Source: a virus
IMG/VR virus record: IMGVR_UViG_3300046535_001655
Location: 1-42,664 of that record
Direction: 5' to 3' (one strand)
Length of the DNA: 42,664 nucleotides
Shown here: piece by piece, positions 31,833 to 38,741 of the stretch
Numbering within the stretch: the first letter of the stretch is position 1
How the letters are laid out: each line of letters starts with the position of its first letter
Program-made: the position numbers and the translations under genes
Notes under the pieces: generated by a model
Database searches by the model: none
What the model was told of the DNA's origin: nothing
The model's input: only the letters and a program-made list of their open reading frames with translations

Positions 31833-33170
31833 ATGCGCGCGGTCACGCTGCGTCAGGGCGAGGCGGGGCCGACCGACGTTCGGCTCTACTCGCTTGACGC
31901 TGCCGCCATCGCGGCCATCGACATCCGCCTCTACGAGATCACCGGCGGCGCCGACGTCGCGCTCTACGCTCCGGGCGAGACGATCGCGGTCAGCATCCAC
32001 GGAGCGGCCGCGATTGCGCTCGGGGCGCTGACATGTGGCGCAACCGGCGCGGTCGACATCCAAGGGAGCGCGGCCGTCACCCTCGGCGCAGTCGTGCCGA
32101 GCGAGACGGGCACAGTTGCCGTTAGCGCGACCGGGGCCGGGCAGCTTGGGCCGCTGACGAGTTCCGCAGCGGGCGCAGTCGCGGTCGCGGGCTCGGGGTC
32201 CCTCGCCCTCGGTGCGCTTGCCCCGAGCGAGGCCGGCACCGTCGAGGTCCGTGGAACGACCGGCAGCACCCTCGGAGCGCTGACGTCCGCCGCGGCCGGC
32301 ACCTTGGCCATTGCCGGCGCGAGCGCGAAGACGCTCGGCGCCCTCTCCGCGTCGAGCGCTGGGACGGTCGCCGTTGCGGGCACCGCCGGCCTGACGCTCG
32401 GCGCGCTCTCTCGGACGGCCGCCGGCACTGTCGACGTCGCCGGCTCATCCACGGGCACCCTGGGCGCTCTGATGGGCACCGAGACCGGCACCGACGGCGT
32501 CGCGGGCGTGGCCGCTGTGGCCCTCGGAGAGCTCACCTTGGCCGCGGATGCCACCGTCGAGGGCGGCGGCGTCAGCGGTGGGGCGCACGTCACGCTCGGC
32601 ACCCTCGCCGCTTCCGGTATTGGTACCGCAGATGAGGCCGGCGCCGAGGCGGCCACGCTCGGGCCGCTCGTCGGCGTCGCGACGGGCTTCGCACGGGACC
32701 CGTTCAGCGGTGAACCCTTCGGCCTCGTCGATGTGAGCCCGACGGTTCGCGTTGTGGAGATCGAGACGCTGTCGGCGCAGGTCGTGATTCCGAGCCCGAT
32801 GATGTCGGCGCACGAGATCGGCTCGAGGACCTACAGCACGAACGGAGGCGACGTGGAGATCCGACAAGGTGACTTCGGCATGGCGGTCGACTGCTACATC
32901 ACGAGCTCGATCGGGGCCTTCTCGCTCGTCGACGGCTCGGTTGCGACGTTCCGCATGGTGGGCCAGAAAACCGGCACCGTCGTGACCGGCGCCGCGACGA
33001 TCGGCGACTACAGCACCGGGACGCGGAACCGGCTGACGTACCTGCTCGCCGAGGGCGACTCCGCGATCGCCGACGTCTACTCGGCCAGCTTCACGGCGGC
33101 CTCGAGCGGCGTGCAGGCGACGTTTCCGACGAAGGGCTCGATCATCGTCACCGTCTACGCGATGGCGTAG
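31833..33170 (+). CDS. Repeat-containing fibre protein with BppU-like C-terminal domain, 445 aa
   Basis: Residues 1-60 form an N-terminal domain (RAVTLRQGEAGPTDVRLYSL). Residues 63-275 are ten units of a 21-residue repeat with consensus LGALT..AAGTV.VAG.... Residues about 310-445 (NGGDVEIRQGDFGMAVDCYI ... TGTVVTGAATIGDY) resemble the N-terminal domain of baseplate upper protein (BppU). The repeat probably makes a beta-solenoid or trimeric stem. Its stop region overlaps the integrase gene on the other strand by 16 bases. It may be a second fibre. Confidence 0.65.
   Translation: MRAVTLRQGEAGPTDVRLYSLDAAAIAAIDIRLYEITGGADVALYAPGETIAVSIHGAAAIALGALTCGATGAVDIQGSAAVTLGAVVPSETGTVAVSATGAGQLGPLTSSAAGAVAVAGSGSLALGALAPSEAGTVEVRGTTGSTLGALTSAAAGTLAIAGASAKTLGALSASSAGTVAVAGTAGLTLGALSRTAAGTVDVAGSSTGTLGALMGTETGTDGVAGVAAVALGELTLAADATVEGGGVSGGAHVTLGTLAASGIGTADEAGAEAATLGPLVGVATGFARDPFSGEPFGLVDVSPTVRVVEIETLSAQVVIPSPMMSAHEIGSRTYSTNGGDVEIRQGDFGMAVDCYITSSIGAFSLVDGSVATFRMVGQKTGTVVTGAATIGDYSTGTRNRLTYLLAEGDSAIADVYSASFTAASSGVQATFPTKGSIIVTVYAMA
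32019..32657 (+). repeat. Ten tandem 63-bp (21-residue) coding repeats
   Basis: Leucine of each LG pair falls at residues 63, 84, 105, 126, 147, 168, 189, 210 and 231, an exact 21-residue step. One 24-residue unit follows (to 255) and then a last 21-residue unit. The units vary at DNA level, so they are old repeats maintained at protein level, not recent slippage. Confidence 0.85.
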
Positions 33171-34372
33171 ACGCTCGCGGCTGCTACGCCGGCGCTACAG
33201 CGGCGCCCGCGATCTGCGGTTTCCCGGCCGTAGGATCGCAAACTCGGCCGGATTGAAAATCCTCGTGTCGGCGGTTCGATTCCGTCCCTGGGCACCGAAT
33301 CCGCAGGGGTTTGCTGTGCACCGGGCGCACCGAGCGCACCCGAACGACGGGAGGCTGATACACCGGCGCTACAGCCGAGACGCTCGGCCAGGATGTTGCC
33401 GAGCGCGTCGGGGGCGAGCCGGCCATACACGCGCTCGACCATGCGCGAGTCGGCGTGGCGCAGGACGCCGGCGATGATCGAGGGCTCGACGCCCTGCGCC
33501 CGGAGCCATGTCGCCGTGGTCCGTCGCAGGTCGTTCGGGGTGAGCTCCTCGAGGCCGAGCGCGCGGCAGGCGGCGGGGAGCTCCCGGCCGACGTTCGTCC
33601 AGGGCCGGAAGAGCCGCCCGGGCTTGCCTCCGACGACCTCGAGGACGCTTTCGAGGAGGGGCCGCATCCACCCGACCACGGGCACGCCAGCGTCCGCGCT
33701 GGCCGTCTTCGTGCCCCGAAGCCGGACGAGACCGCGTCGGAGGTCGACGTCCGCGCGCGTCGCCCGGAGCGACTCACCCCAGCGGGCGCCGGTCGCGACG
33801 ATAAAGACGACGTGCGCCGCTCGGTCGGGCAGGAGCGCGTCGACGAGCCGCTGCAGGTCCGCGGCTCGCCGGAGTACACGAGCCCGGGGCAAGTAGCCGG
33901 CAGACCACGACACGGGCATGACGGCCTCGACGTCGAGGACGAGCTCGCCGCGGCGCTTCGCGAGCTTGAGCGCGGCCCGGAGCGTCGTCAGTTCCTTGCC
34001 GATCGTGGTGCGCGCGGCGCCCTCCTCGAGGCGGCGCGCGATGAAGTCGTCGACGGCGCGGGCGTCGAGCTCGGCGAGGCGGAGGTCGTCGCCGAGGACG
34101 CGGCGAAGGTGACCGGCCTTTGAGCGGTACATCGAGATCGTGCCGGCGGCGCGGCCCCGATCGCCGCGGTCGATCACGAGTCGTTCGAGGGCGTGACGGA
34201 GCGTGGTCGCGTGCGCGGCCGCGTGACGGGGATCAGCGCCTTCCCGCTCGAGTCGACGAGCGGCGAGCTCGGCGGCGCGGCGGTCCGTGCAGCGCGTCGA
34301 TGCGAGGACGCGGCGCCTCGCCGGATCGTAGTAGCTGCACCACCAAATGCGTCCGCGCTTGTACAGTCGCAT
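33155..34372 (-). CDS. Tyrosine-family integrase with attP inside its 3' end
   Basis: This recombinase would insert the phage genome at a host tRNA-Phe gene. The N-terminal arm and core-binding domain (GRIWWCSYYDPARRRVLAST; SMYRSKAGHLRRVLGDDLRL) precede a catalytic domain with R197 (TGARWGE), K222, R283 (TPNDLRRT), H306 (RHADSRMVERVYG) and Y316. The first His of the HxxR box is Asn280. After residue 340 comes a low-complexity tail that includes 'PRDGIEPPTRGFSI', which is the antisense translation of the tRNA-like attachment sequence. The length is 405 aa. Last gene of the leftward operon; convergent with the fibre gene. Confidence 0.9.
   Translation of the reverse strand: MRLYKRGRIWWCSYYDPARRRVLASTRCTDRRAAELAARRLEREGADPRHAAAHATTLRHALERLVIDRGDRGRAAGTISMYRSKAGHLRRVLGDDLRLAELDARAVDDFIARRLEEGAARTTIGKELTTLRAALKLAKRRGELVLDVEAVMPVSWSAGYLPRARVLRRAADLQRLVDALLPDRAAHVVFIVATGARWGESLRATRADVDLRRGLVRLRGTKTASADAGVPVVGWMRPLLESVLEVVGGKPGRLFRPWTNVGRELPAACRALGLEELTPNDLRRTTATWLRAQGVEPSIIAGVLRHADSRMVERVYGRLAPDALGNILAERLGCSAGVSASRRSGALGAPGAQQTPADSVPRDGIEPPTRGFSIRPSLRSYGRETADRGRRCSAGVAAASVYAIA
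33250..33296 (+). other. attP core: 3' portion of a tRNA-Phe gene
   Basis: The plus strand reads as the anticodon loop with anticodon GAA (GGATTGAAAATCC), variable loop, T arm (GGCGG-TTCGATT-CCGTC) and 3' acceptor strand CCTGGGC-A-CC of tRNA-Phe, 47 bp in all. The 5' half is absent, so it is not a functional tRNA. A fragment like this beside an integrase gene is the standard signature of an attachment site that restores the host tRNA on integration. It predicts a host tRNA-Phe with 5' acceptor strand GCCCAGG. Confidence 0.85.
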
Positions 34373-34545
34373 GCGGGCTCCTCGATCCGGCGAAGGTACG
34401 CGTCGAAGGCCTTGCGCGTCACGCGGATCAGGCGGCCCTCGACGAGGTGCGGAATCCGCCGCATCACGAGGTAGGCCTGGCGGCGCGAGATCTTGAGCTC
34501 GGCGGCGACGTCGTCGGCCGTCAGGATCTCGCGCGCCGCGATCAT
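34174..34545 (-). CDS. Excisionase-like HTH protein with long overlap into int, 123 aa
   Basis: The N-terminal 60 residues (MIAAREILTADDVAAELKIS, RRQAYLVMRRIP, then RLIRVTRKAFDAYLRR) form a compact winged or MerR-like HTH of the excisionase / AlpA type, expected to direct excision or repress the integrase promoter. The remaining 60 residues are Arg/Ser/Pro-rich, low-complexity and translated from DNA that also encodes the first 66 residues of integrase (199-bp overlap in another frame). The start overlaps the previous gene's stop (ATGA). Confidence 0.65.
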   Translation of the reverse strand: MIAAREILTADDVAAELKISRRQAYLVMRRIPHLVEGRLIRVTRKAFDAYLRRIEEPACDCTSADAFGGAATTIRRGAASSHRRAARTAAPPSSPLVDSSGKALIPVTRPRTRPRSVTPSNDS

Positions 34546-34736
34546 CGGGCCCCGAACAGGCTCGCTTGCGACGGCGCTGGAGCGTCGAGCTCGCGGAGCA
34601 ACATGTCGACGCGTCGCTCCGCCTTCTTCGCGGCGGCGAGCTGCTCGGGCGTGCGCTTGCCCGCGAACCATTCGCGCTGCAGCGCCCGCATCTCGCGCAC
34701 GGCGACGAGGACCTCGAGGTGACGCTGGTCGCTCAT
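34542..34736 (-). CDS. Hypothetical helical protein, 64 aa
   Basis: The product starts MSDQRHLEVLVAVREMRALQ and is a single amphipathic helical protein with a central 'AGKRTPEQLAAAKKAERRVD' and a C-terminal 'SLFGAR'. It may be a small partner of the exonuclease or the excisionase, between which it lies, but no known motif supports this. It overlaps both neighbours by four bases. Confidence 0.6.
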   Translation of the reverse strand: MSDQRHLEVLVAVREMRALQREWFAGKRTPEQLAAAKKAERRVDMLLRELDAPAPSQASLFGAR

Positions 34737-35536
34737 GCCGCTTCCACCGGCTCGTCCTCGTCGTCCTCTTCCTCGGCGGGCCCATCGGCGACGAGCCACG
34801 CCGGCAAGTCGAACGTCTCCGCGCGCTGCCGGTACGCCGGCCAGTGGTCCTCGGCGAGGCACACCCGGAGCCGCTCGAGCCAGAGCGCGATCGACTTGCG
34901 GGCCCACGCGAGCAGGTCGGGCGTCAGCGCGAGGACCGTGACCGCGTGGGGCGGCGTGACCTCGACGCCGATGATCGACACGAGCTGGACGTCGTGCCCC
35001 TTCTGAACGAGCGCACCGCGGTACCACTCCAGCTGCTGCGGGTAGAGCATCGTCATCGCCTGGCGCTGGAGCTTGCCGGGCTCGGTGTTCGTGGTCGTCT
35101 TCAGCTCGGCCACGTGCACGGCCATGCCGGCGAGCGGCTTGATGATGTCGATGCCGCGCGTCTCGGCACGGAGGCCGTCCTCGTTCCAGCCGAGCGGCGT
35201 CTCGAGGCGCGCGCCCTCGAGGAGCGCGGCCGCGGTCTCGTCGGCGCGGATGGCCGCCGCGATCCGCTTCGCCGCCGCGAAGTCCTTGGCCGTCACGATC
35301 ACGTCGGACGCGTGCGCCTCGACGAAGGCGTCCCACGTCTTGCCGAATCGGCGGCCCCCGGTCCAGACGGCGAGCTCGCCGTCGCCCTGACGCGGGCCGA
35401 GGACGAGGCGGTGCGCGATCGCCCCGAGATCCATTGCGGCGGTCGCGCGGCGCGGGTTCTCGATGGCGTCGCGAAAGTGGGCCGGGCTGCGGGCGAAGTA
35501 CTTCAGGTCGGAGAAGCGGATCGGTTCGATGTTCAC
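34733..35536 (-). CDS. RecE/ExoVIII-like PD-(D/E)XK exonuclease
   Basis: This 267-aa protein would resect double-stranded ends to 3' single strands for recombination or repair. The family motifs are visible: 'DLGAIAHRLVLG' (H42), 'RGIDII' (D130), 'HVAELKTT' (E144-x-K146), and 'RQAMTMLYPQQLEWYRGALV', the QxxxY-type helix. GTG at 35536 is chosen because it overlaps the stop of the preceding gene; a longer frame upstream is Arg-rich shadow sequence. The C-terminus is acidic (EEEDDEDEPVEAA). A RecT or Beta annealing partner is not evident next to it. Confidence 0.8.
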   Translation of the reverse strand: MNIEPIRFSDLKYFARSPAHFRDAIENPRRATAAMDLGAIAHRLVLGPRQGDGELAVWTGGRRFGKTWDAFVEAHASDVIVTAKDFAAAKRIAAAIRADETAAALLEGARLETPLGWNEDGLRAETRGIDIIKPLAGMAVHVAELKTTTNTEPGKLQRQAMTMLYPQQLEWYRGALVQKGHDVQLVSIIGVEVTPPHAVTVLALTPDLLAWARKSIALWLERLRVCLAEDHWPAYRQRAETFDLPAWLVADGPAEEEDDEDEPVEAA

Positions 35537-35769
35537 GGCAGCGCCCTCGCGCGGATCCGCTCGCAGATCATGCCCAAGGCCATTGCCTCGTGTGACGGAT
35601 CGACGGAGCGCCCGGCTTCCTCTACCAGCCGCGCACAGGCTTCGCGCTCCTCGAGGGCGGCTTCGCGGACGGCGGCGGCGATCAGCCGCTCGGGCAGCGA
35701 CTTGTCGTTCATCGGCTTGCCGTAGAGGCGGTCCAAGATGTCGGCCGCGCGTTGCTCGGGCGTCATCAT
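35533..35769 (-). CDS. Hypothetical helical protein, 78 aa
   Basis: The start has two consecutive Met codons (ATGATG), the first overlapping the previous stop. The product is helical and charged (MTPEQRAADILDRLYGKPMN, then ALEEREACARLVEEAG). No known domain is evident. It is immediately upstream of the exonuclease gene, with a GTGA overlap, so it is co-translated with it. Confidence 0.6.
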   Translation of the reverse strand: MMTPEQRAADILDRLYGKPMNDKSLPERLIAAAVREAALEEREACARLVEEAGRSVDPSHEAMALGMICERIRARALP

Positions 35770-36254
35770 TTGTCGTCGCTCCCGGGCTCGCGCCCCTCGT
35801 CCTGCCCGCGGCCGAAGGCCTTGTCATGCTGCTCGCGTGTCTCGTCGTTCGGCGGCGCCTCCTCGAAGCTCTTCTCCTCGGCGCCGAGCTGCGGCCTGCG
35901 CGACGAAATCCGGAGGCCCTTGACCTGGTCGCTGCCGACCCTGACGTCGGCGACGTAGACCTCGCACGCCTTGTCGATCCAGCCCTCGACGTCCGCGCCG
36001 TAGAGGCTCTCGAGAGTCTTCGCGTTGGTCGCGTTGCAGACCATCGCCTTCGGCACGGGCTTGCCGTCGGCCGTCTTGAACCAGAGCAAGAGGCACTTCT
36101 CGCCCTTCGGCTTCTCGGTGCTCTTGACCTTGTCGCTCGTGACCCCGGTGATCACGAAGACGACGCGGCGGTACTCGCCGAGCTTGCCGGGGATCTCGAA
36201 CGACCACGCGCCGAGGTAGGGCGGCGGCTCGCGGAGCTTCTTCCAGTGCGTCAC
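35766..36254 (-). CDS. Predicted OB-like phage recombination-associated protein, 162 aa
   Basis: The first 125 residues alternate beta strands with conserved-looking positions: 'PPYLGAWSFEIPGKLGEYRR', 'VVFVITGVTSDKV', 'VCNATNAKTLESLYGADVEG' and 'ACEVYVADVRVGSDQVKGLR'. The pattern fits small OB-fold proteins found beside phage exonucleases. The last 35 residues are acidic and disordered, as in single-strand-binding proteins. A role as phage SSB or annealing partner is my inference. The start is GTG at 36254, after a 4-bp gap. Confidence 0.5.
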   Translation of the reverse strand: MTHWKKLREPPPYLGAWSFEIPGKLGEYRRVVFVITGVTSDKVKSTEKPKGEKCLLLWFKTADGKPVPKAMVCNATNAKTLESLYGADVEGWIDKACEVYVADVRVGSDQVKGLRISSRRPQLGAEEKSFEEAPPNDETREQHDKAFGRGQDEGREPGSDDK

Positions 36255-36258
36255 GGGG

Positions 36259-36507
36259 TCAGTCCTCCTCGGCCGGGGCCGGCTCTTCGTTGGGCACGGC
36301 CTCGCCGATGATCAGCGTCAGGGCCGTGCGGAACGGGCCGCGGCCGACCTGATCGAACGGGACGAGCGTCGCCGCCTCGTCGCCGCGGGCGACGAGATGC
36401 TCGGCCGCCTCGCCGAGGGTCAACCCGTTGGGGGCCCGATCGAGGCGCCCGGCCCGATCGAGGAACCGGCTCCCGATCTGGACGGCATAGAGCCTGGTAT
36501 CGATCAC
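36259..36507 (-). CDS. Hypothetical protein, 82 aa
   Basis: The GTG at 36507 (MIDTRLYAVQIGSRFLDRAG) overlaps the stop of the Cys-rich gene, which decides this start over an upstream ATG at 36531 or 36546. The product is a mixed alpha/beta protein with an acidic tail (EEPAPAEED). It is not recognised. It is co-transcribed with the OB-like and exonuclease genes. Confidence 0.6.
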   Translation of the reverse strand: MIDTRLYAVQIGSRFLDRAGRLDRAPNGLTLGEAAEHLVARGDEAATLVPFDQVGRGPFRTALTLIIGEAVPNEEPAPAEED

Positions 36508-37166
36508 GGCGACACCGCGTCTTGATGACATCGCGGAGGCGGCCACCTCGGAGCGGCATCCTCATCGTCGGGGCGCATCCGCATGAGGACGAACACGCGC
36601 GAGCCGGCCCGCGCCGCAAGGAAGTCGTCGGGCTTGCCGTCGACCTTCGCGTTCGTCGAGACCGCGGCCTCGCCGTCGCCTAGCCATCGCAGCCCGGCGG
36701 CGACGAGCGACGCGTCGAGCGGCACGCCGAGAATCCAGACCATCTGCATCTTGCGACACTCGCACTTGGCGAGGCCGTCATAGTCGCAGTTATCGCACTC
36801 GCTGGTATGCATGTCGCCGCACGCCTCGCATTCGCACGTGACCCGCGCGTCGCCGTGGCATTCCTGGCACTTCATCCGCCCGACGTCGCCGCACGCCGCG
36901 CATTCGTCCGGTCGGCCCGCGAACGCGCGCAGTTCGGACAGCTGGACAACGGCCCCGGTCGGGTCCGCCGCGCGGATATAGTCGCCGATCGTCTTCGCGA
37001 TCGACGGCGAGGGCGGCGGTTCCACCACGAGCCCCGGGGTCGCTGCTTCCGCCGCGAGCATGTGGCCGTTCGTCGCGACAATCCATGCCGCGTCGTCGAC
37101 CTGGACGATCACCGGCTTGGCGGTCCAGCGCGCCTTGTCGGTGGCGCAGAAGTCTTCGAGCTTCAC
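36504..37166 (-). CDS. Cys-rich protein with clamp-like flanking segments, 220 aa
   Basis: The GTG at 37166 overlaps the previous stop. Residues about 25-50 (PVIVQVDDAAWIVATNGHML) resemble the 'ATDGHRLA' hairpin of DNA sliding clamps. The middle (about 93-144) contains some ten Cys residues in CxxC and CxC pairs (CAACGD, CQECHG, CECEACG, CDNCD, CECRK), like a DnaJ-type zinc domain. The C-terminal part (VSTNAKVDGKPDDFLAARAG ... VFVLMRMRP) again looks beta-rich. A zinc-bearing clamp-like or single-domain clamp relative is possible; the function is unproven. Confidence 0.55.
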   Translation of the reverse strand: MKLEDFCATDKARWTAKPVIVQVDDAAWIVATNGHMLAAEAATPGLVVEPPPSPSIAKTIGDYIRAADPTGAVVQLSELRAFAGRPDECAACGDVGRMKCQECHGDARVTCECEACGDMHTSECDNCDYDGLAKCECRKMQMVWILGVPLDASLVAAGLRWLGDGEAAVSTNAKVDGKPDDFLAARAGSRVFVLMRMRPDDEDAAPRWPPPRCHQDAVSP

Positions 37167-37540
37167 GGGCTCCACCCCGCTCCGAGGCGCTCCAGCAACG
37201 CCACCGCGCTCTTCGGCCCGAACCGCTTCGGCCGCTTCGTCCAATAGAGCGCCCGCGCCTGCTTCATCTTGTGCGCGTCGAGCAGGTCGATGTGCCGCTC
37301 GACGATCGCGTCGAAGTCACCGCCGAACGCGAACCGGTCGCAGGCGACGACCCGGCGCACTTCGGCCAGCGCCATCGTGAACGCCTGGCCGATGTGAAAA
37401 TACTTCGGCGGGGCCGGGAGCTCCGGCGCGTCGAGGATCGCTTCGACGAGGGCCAGCTTCGCCCGGTCCGTCGGGTGCGCCGGGTCGAGCTCGGCGGCGT
37501 CGTGGTGCTTCGGGACGGCGATCGCGGTGTGCGCCTTCAC
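37163..37540 (-). CDS. Hypothetical protein, 125 aa
   Basis: The GTG at 37540 (MKAHTAIAVPKHHDAAELDP) overlaps the upstream stop. The product contains 'KYFHIGQAFTMALAEVRRVV' and 'HKMKQARALYWTKRPKRFGP', the latter basic. It is helical, with no known motif. It is part of the leftward operon and overlaps the Cys-rich gene by GTGA. Confidence 0.6.
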   Translation of the reverse strand: MKAHTAIAVPKHHDAAELDPAHPTDRAKLALVEAILDAPELPAPPKYFHIGQAFTMALAEVRRVVACDRFAFGGDFDAIVERHIDLLDAHKMKQARALYWTKRPKRFGPKSAVALLERLGAGWSP

Positions 37541-37845
37541 GACTGCCCCTCGACGCCGAGCCACAGCCGCAACGCGGCGCGGAGCTCGGCGAACCGCGGC
37601 TGGTGTTTCGGGTCCTCGAGCGCCTTCGCGAGGATCCCGGGCATCACCTCGAGCCACTTGGGCCAGACGTCGGCGAGGAGCTCGCGCCCGTAGCGGAAGG
37701 CGCTGTGGAAGATGATGCTGTCCAGCATCTCCTTCGCTGCGACGTCGTAGTGGCCATCGTGAACGAGCACGAGCGTCGTGATGAGCTCCTGCATTTCGGC
37801 CTTCGAGTACCGGGGTGCGCTGCGCGGAACGGTCGGGGTCGTCAT
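37537..37845 (-). CDS. Hypothetical protein, 102 aa
   Basis: ATG at 37845 (MTTPTVPRSAPRYSKAEMQE) is selected by its overlap with the previous stop; an upstream in-frame start adds only a short basic segment. The product is helical with many aromatic residues (IIFHSAFRYGRELLADVWPK). Not recognised. Confidence 0.6.
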   Translation of the reverse strand: MTTPTVPRSAPRYSKAEMQELITTLVLVHDGHYDVAAKEMLDSIIFHSAFRYGRELLADVWPKWLEVMPGILAKALEDPKHQPRFAELRAALRLWLGVEGQS

Positions 37846-38192
37846 CGCGCACCCTTCCACGCGTCGACGCATGCCGACACGATCTTGACCCCCGTCGCGA
37901 AGCTGATCTGCTTCCAGCCAGTGTACGCGCCGGACCGCTCGAGCCGCCCCTGCACCACCGCGGCGATCACGTCCTCGATCAGACCGGGGTCATCTCCCGC
38001 CATGTGGGCGGTCTCGACCACCGCGCAGACCGTCGAGGCGAGCTCGGCCGCCCAGCGCGTGCCGATCCACGGCTCCGCGGCTTGGGTCATGGCGACGCGG
38101 CGGGAGACGCGAAGCTCGACCTCTGCGGCCGCGAGGGAGGCGCCGAGCGGGCCAGCCAGGTCGCCGCCGTTCTGGTTCGTCTGGGCGTTCAC
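37842..38192 (-). CDS. Hypothetical protein, 116 aa
   Basis: The product starts from GTG at 38192 (MNAQTNQNGGDLAGPLGASL) and overlaps both neighbours by four bases. It is helical, with one 'AAELASTVCAVVETAHMAGD' hydrophobic stretch too polar for a membrane segment. It ends 'SACVDAWKGAR'. No family is recognised. Confidence 0.6.
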   Translation of the reverse strand: MNAQTNQNGGDLAGPLGASLAAAEVELRVSRRVAMTQAAEPWIGTRWAAELASTVCAVVETAHMAGDDPGLIEDVIAAVVQGRLERSGAYTGWKQISFATGVKIVSACVDAWKGAR

Positions 38193-38413
38193 GCGTCACC
38201 GCCGATCGAATCGTTCAGCGCTTCCCACGCACCGATCTGGATCCTCAAGCAATCGAGCAGCGCGACCGGCACGACGACCGACACGAGCCGCTCCCCGTTC
38301 TCGCCGCGCTTCGGCTTCTCGACCTGCACCGCCTCGATCAGGTTCCGCGCCGCGTCGGCGATCCGCACGTCCAAGGCCATGCGCGCGCGATCGGTCCGAT
38401 CCGGCGCGGTCAC
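38189..38413 (-). CDS. Hypothetical protein, 74 aa
   Basis: The GTG at 38413 (MTAPDRTDRARMALDVRIAD) overlaps the upstream stop. The product has a helical first half and a 'RLVSVVVPVALLDCLRIQIG' segment. Not recognised; no catalytic motif. Confidence 0.55.
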   Translation of the reverse strand: MTAPDRTDRARMALDVRIADAARNLIEAVQVEKPKRGENGERLVSVVVPVALLDCLRIQIGAWEALNDSIGGDA

Positions 38414-38607
38414 TTGCGGCCCCCCTTCAACGCCCGCACGTGCGGCACCGTGGCGCAGGTCTTGTGCGCCGCGTACTTCTTCGAGAGCGGCGCCAGGTCC
38501 CGGCCGCCTTCCAATCGCGCGGCCTCCTGATCGAGCCTGGCGCGCATCTTCTCGAGCCACGCCTCGTCGTCGGCTCGGCCCTTCTTCTTCGTCGTCGTCG
38601 TCGTCAT
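38410..38607 (-). CDS. Basic helical protein, 65 aa
   Basis: The product starts with MTTTTTKKKGRADDEAWLEK, a Thr run followed by Lys, and ends with 'CATVPHVRALKGGRK'. The basic ends suggest nucleic-acid contact, but no fold is recognised. ATGA overlaps occur at both ends. Confidence 0.6.
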   Translation of the reverse strand: MTTTTTKKKGRADDEAWLEKMRARLDQEAARLEGGRDLAPLSKKYAAHKTCATVPHVRALKGGRK

Positions 38608-38741
38608 GAGCGGTTCTCCATCGTCCCAGCGATCGCGCGCAGGACATCAGCAAGGGGGGCGGAGCGGATCAGCCGGTAGACGAGGGCCGCCTCGTCCTGC
38701 TCCGTGGTGGCCATCGGCCCGGGGTGTCGCGTCGTCTTCAT
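38604..38741 (-). CDS. First gene of leftward operon, 45 aa
   Basis: This short frame (MKTTRHPGPMATTEQDEAAL ... DVLRAIAGTMENRS) starts at ATG 38741 and overlaps the next gene by ATGA at 38604-38607. It is the first gene after the divergent promoter region. It is not recognised. A second Met ten codons in could be the start. Confidence 0.5.
   Translation of the reverse strand: MKTTRHPGPMATTEQDEAALVYRLIRSAPLADVLRAIAGTMENRS

Noticed and set aside
32019-32657. CRISPR array
   Set aside because: The periodicity is in a coding frame (21 residues), the units vary and there are no identical repeats separated by unique spacers.
33250-33296. Functional tRNA-Phe gene
   Set aside because: Only the part from the anticodon loop to the 3' end is present; the 5' acceptor strand and D arm are missing. 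It fits an attP core instead.
34733-35827. Longer exonuclease starting at 35827
   Set aside because: The extra 97 residues are Arg-rich and antisense or out-of-frame to other genes; the GTG at 35536 overlaps the preceding stop and starts at the family's N-terminal motif.
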